Positions 19,678 through 27,499 of a DNA stretch of 64,000 nt are shown piece after piece. The notes beneath the pieces were generated by a model. The model saw only the letters and a program-made list of their open reading frames with translations, had not been told where the DNA came from and made no database searches. Made by a program: the position numbers and the translations under genes. Within the stretch, counting starts at the first letter, position 1. Each line of letters begins with the position of its first letter. Origin of the DNA: Rhizobium sp. SL86 (lineage in GTDB: Bacteria; Pseudomonadota; Alphaproteobacteria; Rhizobiales; Rhizobiaceae); NCBI RefSeq assembly GCF_026672545.1, contig NZ_JAPPRJ010000001.1, positions 1,364,001-1,428,000 of the forward strand, given 5' to 3'.

Positions 19678-21417
19678 TTATTTGGCGCCGAGCGCGAAGG
19701 TATCCACAAGCACCTTGTAGATGTCGCTTTCTTCCATGTAGCCCTTGAAGCCTTCGGAACCCGGACCCGTCGCCTGCAGGACGACGTCATCAACGGCATG
19801 GACTGCCGTGTCAGCGGAACGCGGCAGGTTGCCTTCGCGGAAGACAGCGCCCGGAACGTTCTTGTAGGCTTCGTTGGCAACGTACTGCTTCTTCTCGTTC
19901 TGGACGGACGGCTCGAACGGGCCGTCCATCTTCGGACGCCAGGTTTCGTAGTAGTCCGGGTAGTTCGAGGAGAAGACGGCCAGGCGACGCGATACGTCGA
20001 CCTTGTCCGGATAACCGTCGCCGTCCTTGTCCTCGTAGTTCGGGAAGCCGGCATCGGCATAGGTGCCGACCTTTTCGCGCATCTCGGTACCCGGCTTGTT
20101 GTCATCGATCGTGCCGATGATCGAAACGCCGTGGGTGTGGTCGCCGGTGACGACGATCAGCGTATCCGGATTCTTTTTCAGGAACTCGAGGCCAAGGCCG
20201 ATGGCCTGGTCGAATTCGATGGTGTCATAAAGGGCGCGATCCCAGTCCATCGGGTGGGACATCTTGTCGATCGAGGCGCCTTCCACCATCAGGAAGAACC
20301 CTTCCGGATTCTTCGAGAGCTTGTCGAGGGCAGCCTTGGTCATGTCAACGAGACCCGGCTGGTTCGGGAACTTTTCGACGGTGCCCTTCTTCAGCTGCTG
20401 GCGATCAAGGACAGTGTCCATGTTACCGGTGTGGAAAAGGCCGAGAACCTTGTCGCCGTCAGCCTTGGCCAGTTCGTCCTTGGTGGTTGCCAGCGTGTAA
20501 CCGGCTTCCTTGAAGAGAGCGATGAAGTCCTTGTCGTCCTTGCGCTTGGAACCGGCAACGGACTTGGGCAGGAAATAGGCGGAACCGCCACCCAGCATGA
20601 CTTCCGGCTTAACGTCGTAGAACATGCCGACGATGTCGGCCTTGTCGGCGCGCGCGCGGGTGTGGGCGACAACGGCAGCCGGCGTTGCATCTTCGATTTC
20701 GGAGTTGGAGACCACGCCAACCGACTTCTTCGTCGTCCGGCGCAGCGCTTCCGCAATGGTCTCGACCTTGGGGTCATCGAGCGTGCTCGGTGTGCGGTCG
20801 GCATAAACACCGAGAGCGTTCACGGCCGTCTTGTGACCGGTCATGTAGGCCGACATGGTGTTAGCACTGTCGGTTGCAATGGCATTGGTGGAAGAGGTGC
20901 CGACAAAGGCCATCCGGTCCAGCACATCCATGTTCAGCAGGCCGTTCGCCTTGCCCTCGGTCATGCCCTTGGACATGATGCGGGCGCCGGTGCGGTGAGC
21001 AACCGAGAGACCGTCCCCAAGGAAGAAGATGATGTTCTTGGCCTTCGGGGTGGCCTGCGTGCCGTAGACATTCCAGGTGACGGTCTTCTTCTCGTCACCG
21101 GCAGAAACTTCAACCTTGTAATCGCCAGCGCTTGCGAGCTTGACGCCACGCAGCAGGATGGAAGAACCCAAGACCTTGTCTTCCTTGCCTTTTTCTTCGG
21201 CAACGAACTGTGCTTCAGCGCCGAGGACAGTTTTGTAATCCTGGCCGTTGACGGTGATCTTGACGTCTTCCGGCTTGACGACCGCCTTGAACTCGACCTT
21301 GAAGTCGAACGGCGAGCCCATCAGGATCGTTGCACGATCCAGCGGGTAAACGGTCGCGGCATGGGCGCCGGACACGAGTGCCGTGGTTGCAATGAGGGCG
21401 GCGATAATGGTGCGCAT
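19678..21417 (-). CDS. phoA: Alkaline phosphatase (PhoA-like), secreted
   Basis: A periplasmic phosphomonoesterase that frees phosphate. The 579 residues start with a Sec signal peptide (MRTIIAALIATTALVSGAHA). A non-catalytic N-terminal domain of about 110 residues precedes the catalytic core. That core has the metal ligand Asp in FFLGDGLS, the nucleophile serine in ATDSANTMSAYMTGHK, and metal ligands in FLMVEGASIDKMSHPMDW and VVTGDHTHG. A DKDGDGYPDK insert looks like a calcium-binding loop. ATG 21417 is chosen because it begins the signal peptide. A probable Pho box and -10 lie upstream, so phosphate starvation should induce it. It needs zinc, and the neighbouring ABC system may bind metal. 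Confidence 0.93.
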   Translation of the reverse strand: MRTIIAALIATTALVSGAHAATVYPLDRATILMGSPFDFKVEFKAVVKPEDVKITVNGQDYKTVLGAEAQFVAEEKGKEDKVLGSSILLRGVKLASAGDYKVEVSAGDEKKTVTWNVYGTQATPKAKNIIFFLGDGLSVAHRTGARIMSKGMTEGKANGLLNMDVLDRMAFVGTSSTNAIATDSANTMSAYMTGHKTAVNALGVYADRTPSTLDDPKVETIAEALRRTTKKSVGVVSNSEIEDATPAAVVAHTRARADKADIVGMFYDVKPEVMLGGGSAYFLPKSVAGSKRKDDKDFIALFKEAGYTLATTKDELAKADGDKVLGLFHTGNMDTVLDRQQLKKGTVEKFPNQPGLVDMTKAALDKLSKNPEGFFLMVEGASIDKMSHPMDWDRALYDTIEFDQAIGLGLEFLKKNPDTLIVVTGDHTHGVSIIGTIDDNKPGTEMREKVGTYADAGFPNYEDKDGDGYPDKVDVSRRLAVFSSNYPDYYETWRPKMDGPFEPSVQNEKKQYVANEAYKNVPGAVFREGNLPRSADTAVHAVDDVVLQATGPGSEGFKGYMEESDIYKVLVDTFALGAK

Positions 21418-21450
21418 GGTGGCCTCGGGAGGATGGTTGGCGGATGCCCC

Positions 21451-21485
21451 GCTATAACCATGGGCCATGACATTTACGTGAACAG
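21451..21485 (-). promoter_or_regulatory. Putative Pho box and -10 element for phoA
   Basis: On the minus strand CTGTTCA...ATGTCAT (21485-21467) resembles two PhoB half-sites, followed after exactly ten bases by TATAGC (21456-21451). Ten bases is the usual gap between a Pho box and the -10. The half-sites are 12 rather than 11 bases apart, so the match is imperfect. Confidence 0.5.
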
Positions 21486-21536
21486 GAGTTTCTAAAACAA
21501 CTTTTGGTACGTTATAGCATTACGCAACGCAGAAAT

Positions 21537-21656
21537 GAAAAAGCCTGCCGCGGGAGGAGGTGCGGCAGGCTTTTAAACTCGATCGGCAATTGGGAGGAGG
21601 AGGAGGTTGCCGATCTCTATCTCGCGACGCTGGGAGGAGGAGTGCGTCGCTTCGAT
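21537..21656 (-). ncRNA. nfeR1: NfeR1/alpha-r14 family trans-acting sRNA with three anti-Shine-Dalgarno loops
   Basis: A small RNA of about 120 nt on the minus strand with three stem-loops, each exposing CCTCCTCCC. Stems, in plus coordinates, pair 21624-21630 with 21644-21650, 21581-21589 with 21607-21615, and 21543-21551 with 21562-21570. The last is followed on the minus strand by TTTTT (21542-21538), an intrinsic terminator. A good promoter (TTGTCT-N17-TATATA) sets the 5' end near 21656. Repeated ultra-conserved anti-SD motifs in single-stranded loops are the hallmark of the alpha-r14 sRNAs. One member, NfeR1 of Sinorhizobium meliloti, affects osmoadaptation and nodulation efficiency. Family membership rests on this pattern, not on a covariance search. 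Confidence 0.85.
21538..21570 (-). terminator. Intrinsic terminator of the NfeR1-like sRNA
   Basis: A nine-bp GC-rich stem (GCCTGCCGC/GCGGCAGGC) encloses the third CCTCCTCCC loop and is followed by TTTTT on the minus strand. Confidence 0.85.
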
Positions 21657-21662
21657 GATTTG

Positions 21663-21691
21663 TATATAGCGAATACGAATTGCCGAGACAA
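21663..21691 (-). promoter_or_regulatory. Sigma-70 promoter of the NfeR1-like sRNA
   Basis: Read on the minus strand: TTGTCT (21691-21686), a 17-bp spacer, TATATA (21668-21663). The predicted start, about seven bases later, falls just before the first stem. Confidence 0.75.
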
Positions 21692-21825
21692 CGCCACTGC
21701 TGCATTGCAGCAATGCGCCCAGCGCAAGGCTCGGCGTTCTGAGAGAAAAAGGGCGCCGTCAAGTTGGGCATATTCAGCCCGCGCACCATAAGCTATAGCG
21801 GTTTCCAGCACAGGAAAGGGAAGAC

Positions 21826-22449
21826 ATGAGCACCATCCGTTATCACGAAGGGGATATCTCCGCGGAAGACGCCGCCCGCTACACCGGCGCCATTGCCATC
21901 GATACCGAAACGCTCGGCCTTGTGCCGCGCCGCGATCGGCTCTGTGTGGTGCAGCTTTCGCCGGGAGATGGCAGCGCCGACGTGATTCGCATCTCCGCCG
22001 GCCAAACGACGGCGCCGAACCTCGTGGCGATGATGGCGGACGAGACCCGCGAAAAGATCTTCCATTACGGCCGTTTCGACATTGCCGTTCTCTATCATAC
22101 CTTCGGTGTCACCACGGCCTCGATCTTCTGTACCAAGATCGCCTCGCGCCTCTGCCGCACCTATACCGACCGCCACGGCTTGAAGGACAATCTGAAGGAA
22201 CTGCTGGATATAGACGTGTCGAAGGCGCAGCAACAATCCGACTGGGCAGCGGAAAAGCTCTCGCCCGCACAGCTGGAATATGCCGCCTCGGACGTTCTGC
22301 ACCTGCACGCCCTGAAGGAAAAGCTGACGCAGCGACTGGTCCGCGACAACCGTCTGGAAATGGCACAGGCCTGCTTCGCCTTTCTGCCGACCCGGGCAAA
22401 GCTCGACCTTCTCGGTTGGGAAGAGACCGACATCTTCGCCCATAGCTGA
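21826..22449 (+). CDS. rnd: Ribonuclease D (short form)
   Basis: A 3'-to-5' exoribonuclease of the DEDDy group that trims tRNA and other RNA 3' ends. The 207 residues contain ExoI (AIDTETLGL), ExoII (FHYGRFDIAVL) and ExoIII (YAASDVLHLHAL, with the catalytic Tyr and Asp), and KIASRLCRTYTDRHGLKDN. The C-terminal HRDC domains of E. coli RNase D (about 375 residues) are absent, which is the usual alphaproteobacterial short form. ATG 21826 has GGAAAGGGAA upstream. It stands alone, divergent from the sRNA. Confidence 0.93.
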   Translation: MSTIRYHEGDISAEDAARYTGAIAIDTETLGLVPRRDRLCVVQLSPGDGSADVIRISAGQTTAPNLVAMMADETREKIFHYGRFDIAVLYHTFGVTTASIFCTKIASRLCRTYTDRHGLKDNLKELLDIDVSKAQQQSDWAAEKLSPAQLEYAASDVLHLHALKEKLTQRLVRDNRLEMAQACFAFLPTRAKLDLLGWEETDIFAHS

Positions 22450-22865
22450 TGCTGGCTCCCCGAGACGGGATCGGCAGTTTCGATTGGCGAAAACCTGCCG
22501 AAGCCGGACGACCGGATGAGCCTGTCCTGCGGCATGTGGGGCAGGCGATTCGGCAGCATTGCGGCATGTGCGGGGTGAGAGGTTCCAGGCCGTTGCGGGA
22601 TGGAGACGCCGATCGGAATGCCAAAATCCCAAGGGCGGCCCCTCCCCTCCAAAGGCCCGCCATTAAAATTAATAGAGTACTAAATAGTACATTTCTGATT
22701 ATAGAATAAGTTAAAGAAAAATTTACGGTTGTTGCCAATAGTTGCTGAATAAACGGCATTCAAGACGCCATGAGGCGCCGCGGCAGCGGCCCATAACACG
22801 GTCGCAACAAGCTTTCTGCCCGTAGCCGGCCTGTCCTTTCAACCGACACCGTGTGGAGCATAGCC
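22450..22865. other. Intergenic region of about 415 bp with an AT-rich tract
   Basis: Between rnd and the next gene I find no convincing coding sequence. Positions 22660-22760 are strikingly AT-rich for this genome and include a small inverted repeat (GTACT-AAAT-AGTAC near 22677-22690). The tract could hold promoters for the downstream gene. No known RNA family was recognised. Confidence 0.5.
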
Positions 22866-24818
22866 ATGTTGCCGCCTGTCGCTGCCCTTTCGGACACTGC
22901 GCTCAGTCAGTTCAACCAGTCGCAATATCTGCCGGCCTCCAGTCGCGTGCAGATCGGTAATCCGCGTGGTGATAGCGTTGTCGGTCCGCTGACCTCTCCG
23001 GCAGCCTTTGCCAGCGATCGGCGTGACGTTCTTTCCCTGTCCGGCCAGCTGCAGCTGGCGCAGGGTCTCTCCTCCGTGGCCGAGGCTGTTGGTGGCGTGC
23101 TGAAACTGGCACGCCATGAGGGGGAAACGCTTACCGATTATGCCGATCGCCTGGCCGAGACGATCGCCGCCCTGCCGCCTGCCGAGCGGGTGGCGCTGCA
23201 GCGCGTCCTCATGCAGCTCATCAAGGGCGTGACACTGCGGCTTCTCGTCGACATTCTGAAAAACCCGTTCGGACCGGAGGCAACGAGGCTGTCCCTGCAG
23301 CTGGAGACGGAGGCCGCGACCGAGCGTGATCCCGTGACCAAGCTCGTCGTCACCTCCTATCGCCAGAACGATGGATCCGGAGCAGCCATCGGGCCGCAGG
23401 CTCGGCCGGTCTTTACCACGAACGGCGCAGCACTGCTCGCCGCCGCCGCGCAGAAGGTGCCCGGCCAGCCCACGGCCCAGGCTCAGGCCCAGGCGCTCCC
23501 CCAGGCCTCAGCTCTGGCGACTGCATCGGAGGCAGGCGGCCTGGTCCCGACCGATTTGTCCGAATCGACCGTCGCCACGGTCTCGCCCGATGCGGACGTA
23601 GCTCAGCAGACATTCGCGCAGAAGGGCGGACAGCCGGGCGCACTTGCCGTTGTCCTGGAGAATGGCCAGACGACCTATCATCCGGACGCGGCTGCGGCAC
23701 TCGGCGCGCTCCCGGCGGCACAGGACAAGGCGGAGGACGTGAGCGGCCCGACCGGCGCACGCATCGCTCAGGCGCTCACCGACAAGGGGCCGGAAAGCCT
23801 GGAGTTCGTTGACCTGCCGGAGACTGGATTGACATCCTCCGGGCGGGCAGACGCAGCGAAGACACCGGCCACCGATCTGGCACCGCCGGTTCGCGACGAG
23901 GTGACCTATGACGGACCGGCTCTTGCACGTCAGGGCTCGCAGCGAGCGCAATCCTTCACCTCTGCCGCCGCACTGCGCTTGCAACAAGTGTCGGTCGAAC
24001 TGGCGAGCGCCGGGGCGACCCGCATGGCGGCGAATGCCGCTCTTGTGTCGCCAACAGGCAGGCCGGTCATTGCGGTCGTGGAAACCTCAGCTGGGACATC
24101 CGACCGTTATGCGGCGGTCTTTGCCGGCGACAGTTTCGGCGACGAGTTCTCCTTCGGACCGAAAGCTCAGGGGCAGGTTTCCTCGGCATCCGTCAGCCCG
24201 CTTCCAGCGATAGCCTCTGCCGGGACAGCACAGCCGGCAGCGCTGACGGCGAATGCCGTTTCACCAGCCGAAGCCGCCGTTCAGGCCGCGCAAAACGAAG
24301 GAGCAAATGCTGGAGCGGTCGTTGATGAGATGCAAACCGCCTCCACGCCGGCCTCGGCACAGGCAGAGGCCGCAGATGCCGCGATGATGAACGAACCGTC
24401 GTCGCAGGTGGCAGCACAGACAGATGATATTCCGGTCGATCCGGCTTCCCACCGGCAGGACGGTCTTTCTTTTGCGCCAACCCGCACGGCCTCGACCACG
24501 GCCTTCGTTCCGGCTTTCGTACCCTATCCGGTCAGCGCCCTTGCCACACAGGGCAGTGGCGATCTGGTGCGCCCGGTGGAGGCCGTCGATGAGGATGACC
24601 GTTCCGGACGTCGTCGGCATGGCCGCGGCCAGGGGGGAGAAGACGAGGCGGGCAGCGAAAAGCAGAGCGATGACGAGTTCTCTGCATCCGACGCAGCGGA
24701 AGCGGAAACGGAAATGAGCGCGGACACGGAGACCGGCAAAACGGCGCCGACGGCGCATCTGGCCGCCGATCGCCACGGCGAAGCCCAGGATTTCTATCAG
24801 CGCTTAGCGGCCTGGTAG
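22866..24818 (+). CDS. Large low-complexity protein of unknown function
   Basis: A 650-residue protein I do not recognise. The first 150 residues look folded and helical (LSLSGQLQLAQGLSSVAEAVGGVL, LADRLAETIAALPPAERVALQRVLMQLIKG-like content). Residues about 160-560 are rich in Ala, Gln, Pro, Thr and Ser with few hydrophobic blocks. The end is highly charged (DDRSGRRRHGRGQGGEDE) and finishes DFYQRLAAW. There is no signal peptide or membrane segment. ATG 22866 has GGAG eight bases upstream. Composition resembles flagellar hook-length or scaffold-type proteins, but nothing around it supports that. A terminator follows. Confidence 0.7.
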   Translation: MLPPVAALSDTALSQFNQSQYLPASSRVQIGNPRGDSVVGPLTSPAAFASDRRDVLSLSGQLQLAQGLSSVAEAVGGVLKLARHEGETLTDYADRLAETIAALPPAERVALQRVLMQLIKGVTLRLLVDILKNPFGPEATRLSLQLETEAATERDPVTKLVVTSYRQNDGSGAAIGPQARPVFTTNGAALLAAAAQKVPGQPTAQAQAQALPQASALATASEAGGLVPTDLSESTVATVSPDADVAQQTFAQKGGQPGALAVVLENGQTTYHPDAAAALGALPAAQDKAEDVSGPTGARIAQALTDKGPESLEFVDLPETGLTSSGRADAAKTPATDLAPPVRDEVTYDGPALARQGSQRAQSFTSAAALRLQQVSVELASAGATRMAANAALVSPTGRPVIAVVETSAGTSDRYAAVFAGDSFGDEFSFGPKAQGQVSSASVSPLPAIASAGTAQPAALTANAVSPAEAAVQAAQNEGANAGAVVDEMQTASTPASAQAEAADAAMMNEPSSQVAAQTDDIPVDPASHRQDGLSFAPTRTASTTAFVPAFVPYPVSALATQGSGDLVRPVEAVDEDDRSGRRRHGRGQGGEDEAGSEKQSDDEFSASDAAEAETEMSADTETGKTAPTAHLAADRHGEAQDFYQRLAAW

Positions 24819-24845
24819 GATTTTCAGCAAGACAGTCAAAACAGA

Positions 24846-24878
24846 AAACCCGCCGGGCGATGCCAGGCGGGTTTCTTT
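24846..24878. terminator. Bidirectional terminator between the unknown gene and rpsA
   Basis: AAACCCGCC (24846-24854) pairs with GGCGGGTTT (24866-24874). It is followed by CTTTTG on the plus strand and by TCTGTTTTG on the minus strand, so it can end both converging transcripts. Confidence 0.8.
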
Positions 24879-24901
24879 TGTTTCAGCCGAAGCGACGAGG
24901 A

Positions 24902-26605
24902 TTAGTCGTTGCTGCGGTTCTTGAGTGCGGCACCCAGGATGTCGCCGAGCGATGCACCCGAGTCGGACGAACCGAACTGAGCCACGGCTTCCTTCTCTTC
25001 TGCGATCTCGAGAGCCTTGATCGACAGCATGACCTTGCGGTCCTTCTTGGAGAAGTTGACGACGCGGGCGTCGACGGTCTGACCGACCGAGAAACGCTCC
25101 GGACGCTGCTCGTCGCGGTCGCGGGACAGATCGCCGCGGCGGATGAACGAGGTGATGTCTTCGTGGCTGACGAGACGGACTTCGATGCCACCGTCGTTGA
25201 CGGCGATGACTTCGCACGACACGACAGCGTTCTTGCGCAGGTCGCCGGAGGTTGCAGCTTCACCGACCGTGTCACGGCCGAGCTGCTTGATGCCGAGCGA
25301 GATACGCTCCTTCTCGACGTCCACATCGAGAACAACAGCGCGAACGACGTCGCCCTTGTTGAATTCTTCGATGACCTGTTCGCCCGGACGGTTCCAGTCG
25401 AGATCCGACAGGTGAACCATGCCGTCGACATCGCCTTCGAGGCCGATGAACAGACCGAATTCAGTCTTGTTCTTGACTTCGCCTTCGACTTCCGTGCCAG
25501 CCGGGTGGCTGTAAGCGAATGCCTGCCACGGGTTTTCAAGCGTCTGCTTGAGGCCGAGCGAGATGCGGCGCTTGGACGGATCGACTTCGAGAACGACCAC
25601 GTCAACTTCCTGGCTCGTGGACAGGATCTTGCCGGGGTGAACGTTCTTCTTCGTCCAGGACATTTCGGAGATGTGGATGAGGCCTTCGATGCCCGGCTCC
25701 AGCTCAACGAATGCACCGTAGTCGGTGATGTTGGTGACGGTACCGGAGATCTTCTTGCCAACCGGGTACTTGGCAGAGATGCCATCCCACGGATCCGACT
25801 CGAGCTGCTTCATGCCGAGCGAGATGCGGTGGGTTTCCTGGTTGATGCGGATGATCTGAACCTTGACCTGCTGGCCGATGTTCAGGATTTCCGACGGATG
25901 GTTCACGCGGCGCCATGCCATGTCGGTGACGTGCAGCAGGCCGTCGATGCCGCCGAGGTCAACGAACGCACCGTAATCGGTGATGTTCTTGACGACGCCG
26001 TCAACAACCTGGCCTTCTTCGAGGTTCTGAACGATTTCAGAACGCTGCTCGGCACGCGACTCTTCGAGAACCGTACGGCGCGAAACAACGATGTTGCCGC
26101 GACGCTTGTCCATCTTGAGGATTTCGAAGGGCTGCGGGTTGTGCATCAGCGGGGTCACGTCGCGGATCGGACGGATGTCGACCTGCGAACGCGGCAGGAA
26201 GGCAACGGCGCCGTCGAGGTCAACCGTGAAGCCGCCCTTGACCTGGTTGAAGATGACGCCTTCAACGCGCTCGCCAGCTTCGAACTTGGCTTCCAGCTTG
26301 ATCCAGCTTTCTTCGCGGCGAGCCTTTTCGCGCGACAGAACAGCTTCGCCAAGCGCGTTTTCGATGCGCTCGACGTAAACTTCAACTTCGTCGCCGACCT
26401 TCAGCGAGCCGTCCTTGCCCTTGGCGCCGAATTCCTTCAGCGGAACGCGACCTTCAACCTTGAGGCCTACGTCGATGACGGCAACGTCCTTTTCGATCGC
26501 CGTGACCGTGCCCTTGGCAACATAGCCTTCGGCAAGATCGTGAGAGGCAAAAGATTCTTCGAGGAGGGCCGCGAAATCTTCCCGCGTGGGGTTTGCTACT
26601 GACAT
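24902..26605 (-). CDS. rpsA: 30S ribosomal protein S1
   Basis: S1 binds mRNA leaders and helps the 30S subunit start translation. The 567 residues hold six S1-fold repeats. Two are less conserved at the N-terminus (KGTVTAIEKDVAVIDVGLKVEG; GVIFNQVKGGFTVDL). The central four are well conserved, with repeats such as VDGVVKNITDYGAFVDLGG, ISGTVTNITDYGAFVELEPG and VEGEVKNKTEFGLFIGLEG. The C-terminus is GASLGDILGAALKNRSND, typical of alphaproteobacterial S1. The ATG has an AGGAGA site, and a hairpin sits just upstream in the leader. It lies downstream of cmk on the same strand, the standard arrangement. Confidence 0.98.
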   Translation of the reverse strand: MSVANPTREDFAALLEESFASHDLAEGYVAKGTVTAIEKDVAVIDVGLKVEGRVPLKEFGAKGKDGSLKVGDEVEVYVERIENALGEAVLSREKARREESWIKLEAKFEAGERVEGVIFNQVKGGFTVDLDGAVAFLPRSQVDIRPIRDVTPLMHNPQPFEILKMDKRRGNIVVSRRTVLEESRAEQRSEIVQNLEEGQVVDGVVKNITDYGAFVDLGGIDGLLHVTDMAWRRVNHPSEILNIGQQVKVQIIRINQETHRISLGMKQLESDPWDGISAKYPVGKKISGTVTNITDYGAFVELEPGIEGLIHISEMSWTKKNVHPGKILSTSQEVDVVVLEVDPSKRRISLGLKQTLENPWQAFAYSHPAGTEVEGEVKNKTEFGLFIGLEGDVDGMVHLSDLDWNRPGEQVIEEFNKGDVVRAVVLDVDVEKERISLGIKQLGRDTVGEAATSGDLRKNAVVSCEVIAVNDGGIEVRLVSHEDITSFIRRGDLSRDRDEQRPERFSVGQTVDARVVNFSKKDRKVMLSIKALEIAEEKEAVAQFGSSDSGASLGDILGAALKNRSND

Positions 26606-26618
26606 GAAATCTCCTGAT

Positions 26619-26637
26619 CGTGCCCAGTCAGGGCACG
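26619..26637 (-). promoter_or_regulatory. Leader hairpin immediately upstream of the rpsA ribosome-binding site
   Basis: CGTGCCC (26619-26625) and GGGCACG (26631-26637) form a perfect 7-bp stem with a 5-base loop, ending a few bases before the AGGAGA site. It could present or shield the site, as S1 autoregulates its mRNA in other bacteria. Confidence 0.5.
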
Positions 26638-26773
26638 TAACGCGCCGGGGGGTTGGTGTTGCTCATACCCAAAGATCAAGCCCGCCCTACACACTTCGAG
26701 GGCAATCCGGCGCGGGGACCAGGTCTTCAAGTTATTCGTCTGACGATGATCTGCCGGGCGTGCCGGCGGATCG

Positions 26774-27409
26774 TCAATTCCTGTTCAAGGCCGCGTCGAT
26801 GATGGTCTTCGCCGCTTGAAATGCGGCCTCTATACTCATTTCCGACGTATCTAGCAAGTGCGCATCGGCCGCCGGTTTGAGGGGGCTGTCGGCCCGGCCC
26901 ATGTCGCGCTCGTCACGCTTTTTCACGTCCTCGAAAATGGCCGCAAAATCAGCCGAACCGCCAGCGCCGATGATCTCGTCATAACGCCGTCTCGCCCGCA
27001 CCTCCGACGAGGCCGTGACATAGAGTTTGACCGGTGCGTCGGGGCAGACCACGGTGCCGATATCGCGGCCGTCCATCACCACGCCGGGTTCGCGGCGCGA
27101 GAAGGCGCGCTGCGCCTCGACCAATGCCCGGCGGACGGCCGGCATGACGGCTATCTTCGAGGCGGCCTCGCCGATGTCATGCTTTGCCAGAACCGCACGT
27201 TCAAGCCCCGCGAGATTGACCTCCAGCGCCGTCTTTTCCGCCACGGCTTCGTCATCGAGCGGAAGACCGGCGTCAAGCAATGCCTTGGCGGTCGCGCGGT
27301 AGGTCAGGCCCGTATCGAGATGCTGGAAACCGTAGGTCTCGGCGATCTTTCGCGACAGGGTGCCCTTGCCCGCAGCTGCCGGTCCGTCGATGGCGATGAT
27401 AAAGCCCAT
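26774..27409 (-). CDS. cmk: (d)CMP kinase
   Basis: Cytidylate kinase phosphorylates CMP and dCMP to the diphosphates for nucleotide synthesis. The 211 residues contain the P-loop [11 protein letters not shown], the DTGLTYRA nucleotide-monophosphate site, [22 protein letters not shown] and [21 protein letters not shown], all typical. ATG 27409 starts at [16 protein letters not shown] and has GGGAG upstream; the longer upstream reading is not conserved. It is between the AroA-like gene and rpsA, matching the common aroA-cmk-rpsA order. Confidence 0.96.
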   Translation of the reverse strand: MGFIIAIDGPAAAGKGTLSRKIAETYGFQHLDTGLTYRATAKALLDAGLPLDDEAVAEKTALEVNLAGLERAVLAKHDIGEAASKIAVMPAVRRALVEAQRAFSRREPGVVMDGRDIGTVVCPDAPVKLYVTASSEVRARRRYDEIIGAGGSADFAAIFEDVKKRDERDMGRADSPLKPAADAHLLDTSEMSIEAAFQAAKTIIDAALNRN

Positions 27410-27499
27410 GAAGCACTCCCGCTTGAAGGTTCGTGGGCGCTTTAGCGGAAAAGCGACAGCCTGGCTACCGGGAGGGCGACCAGGCAAGCTTGCCGTCGC

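Noticed and set aside
22449..22709. 86-codon plus-strand frame after rnd
   Set aside because: No recognisable features, composition shifts sharply within it, and it begins one base before the rnd stop without a ribosome site.
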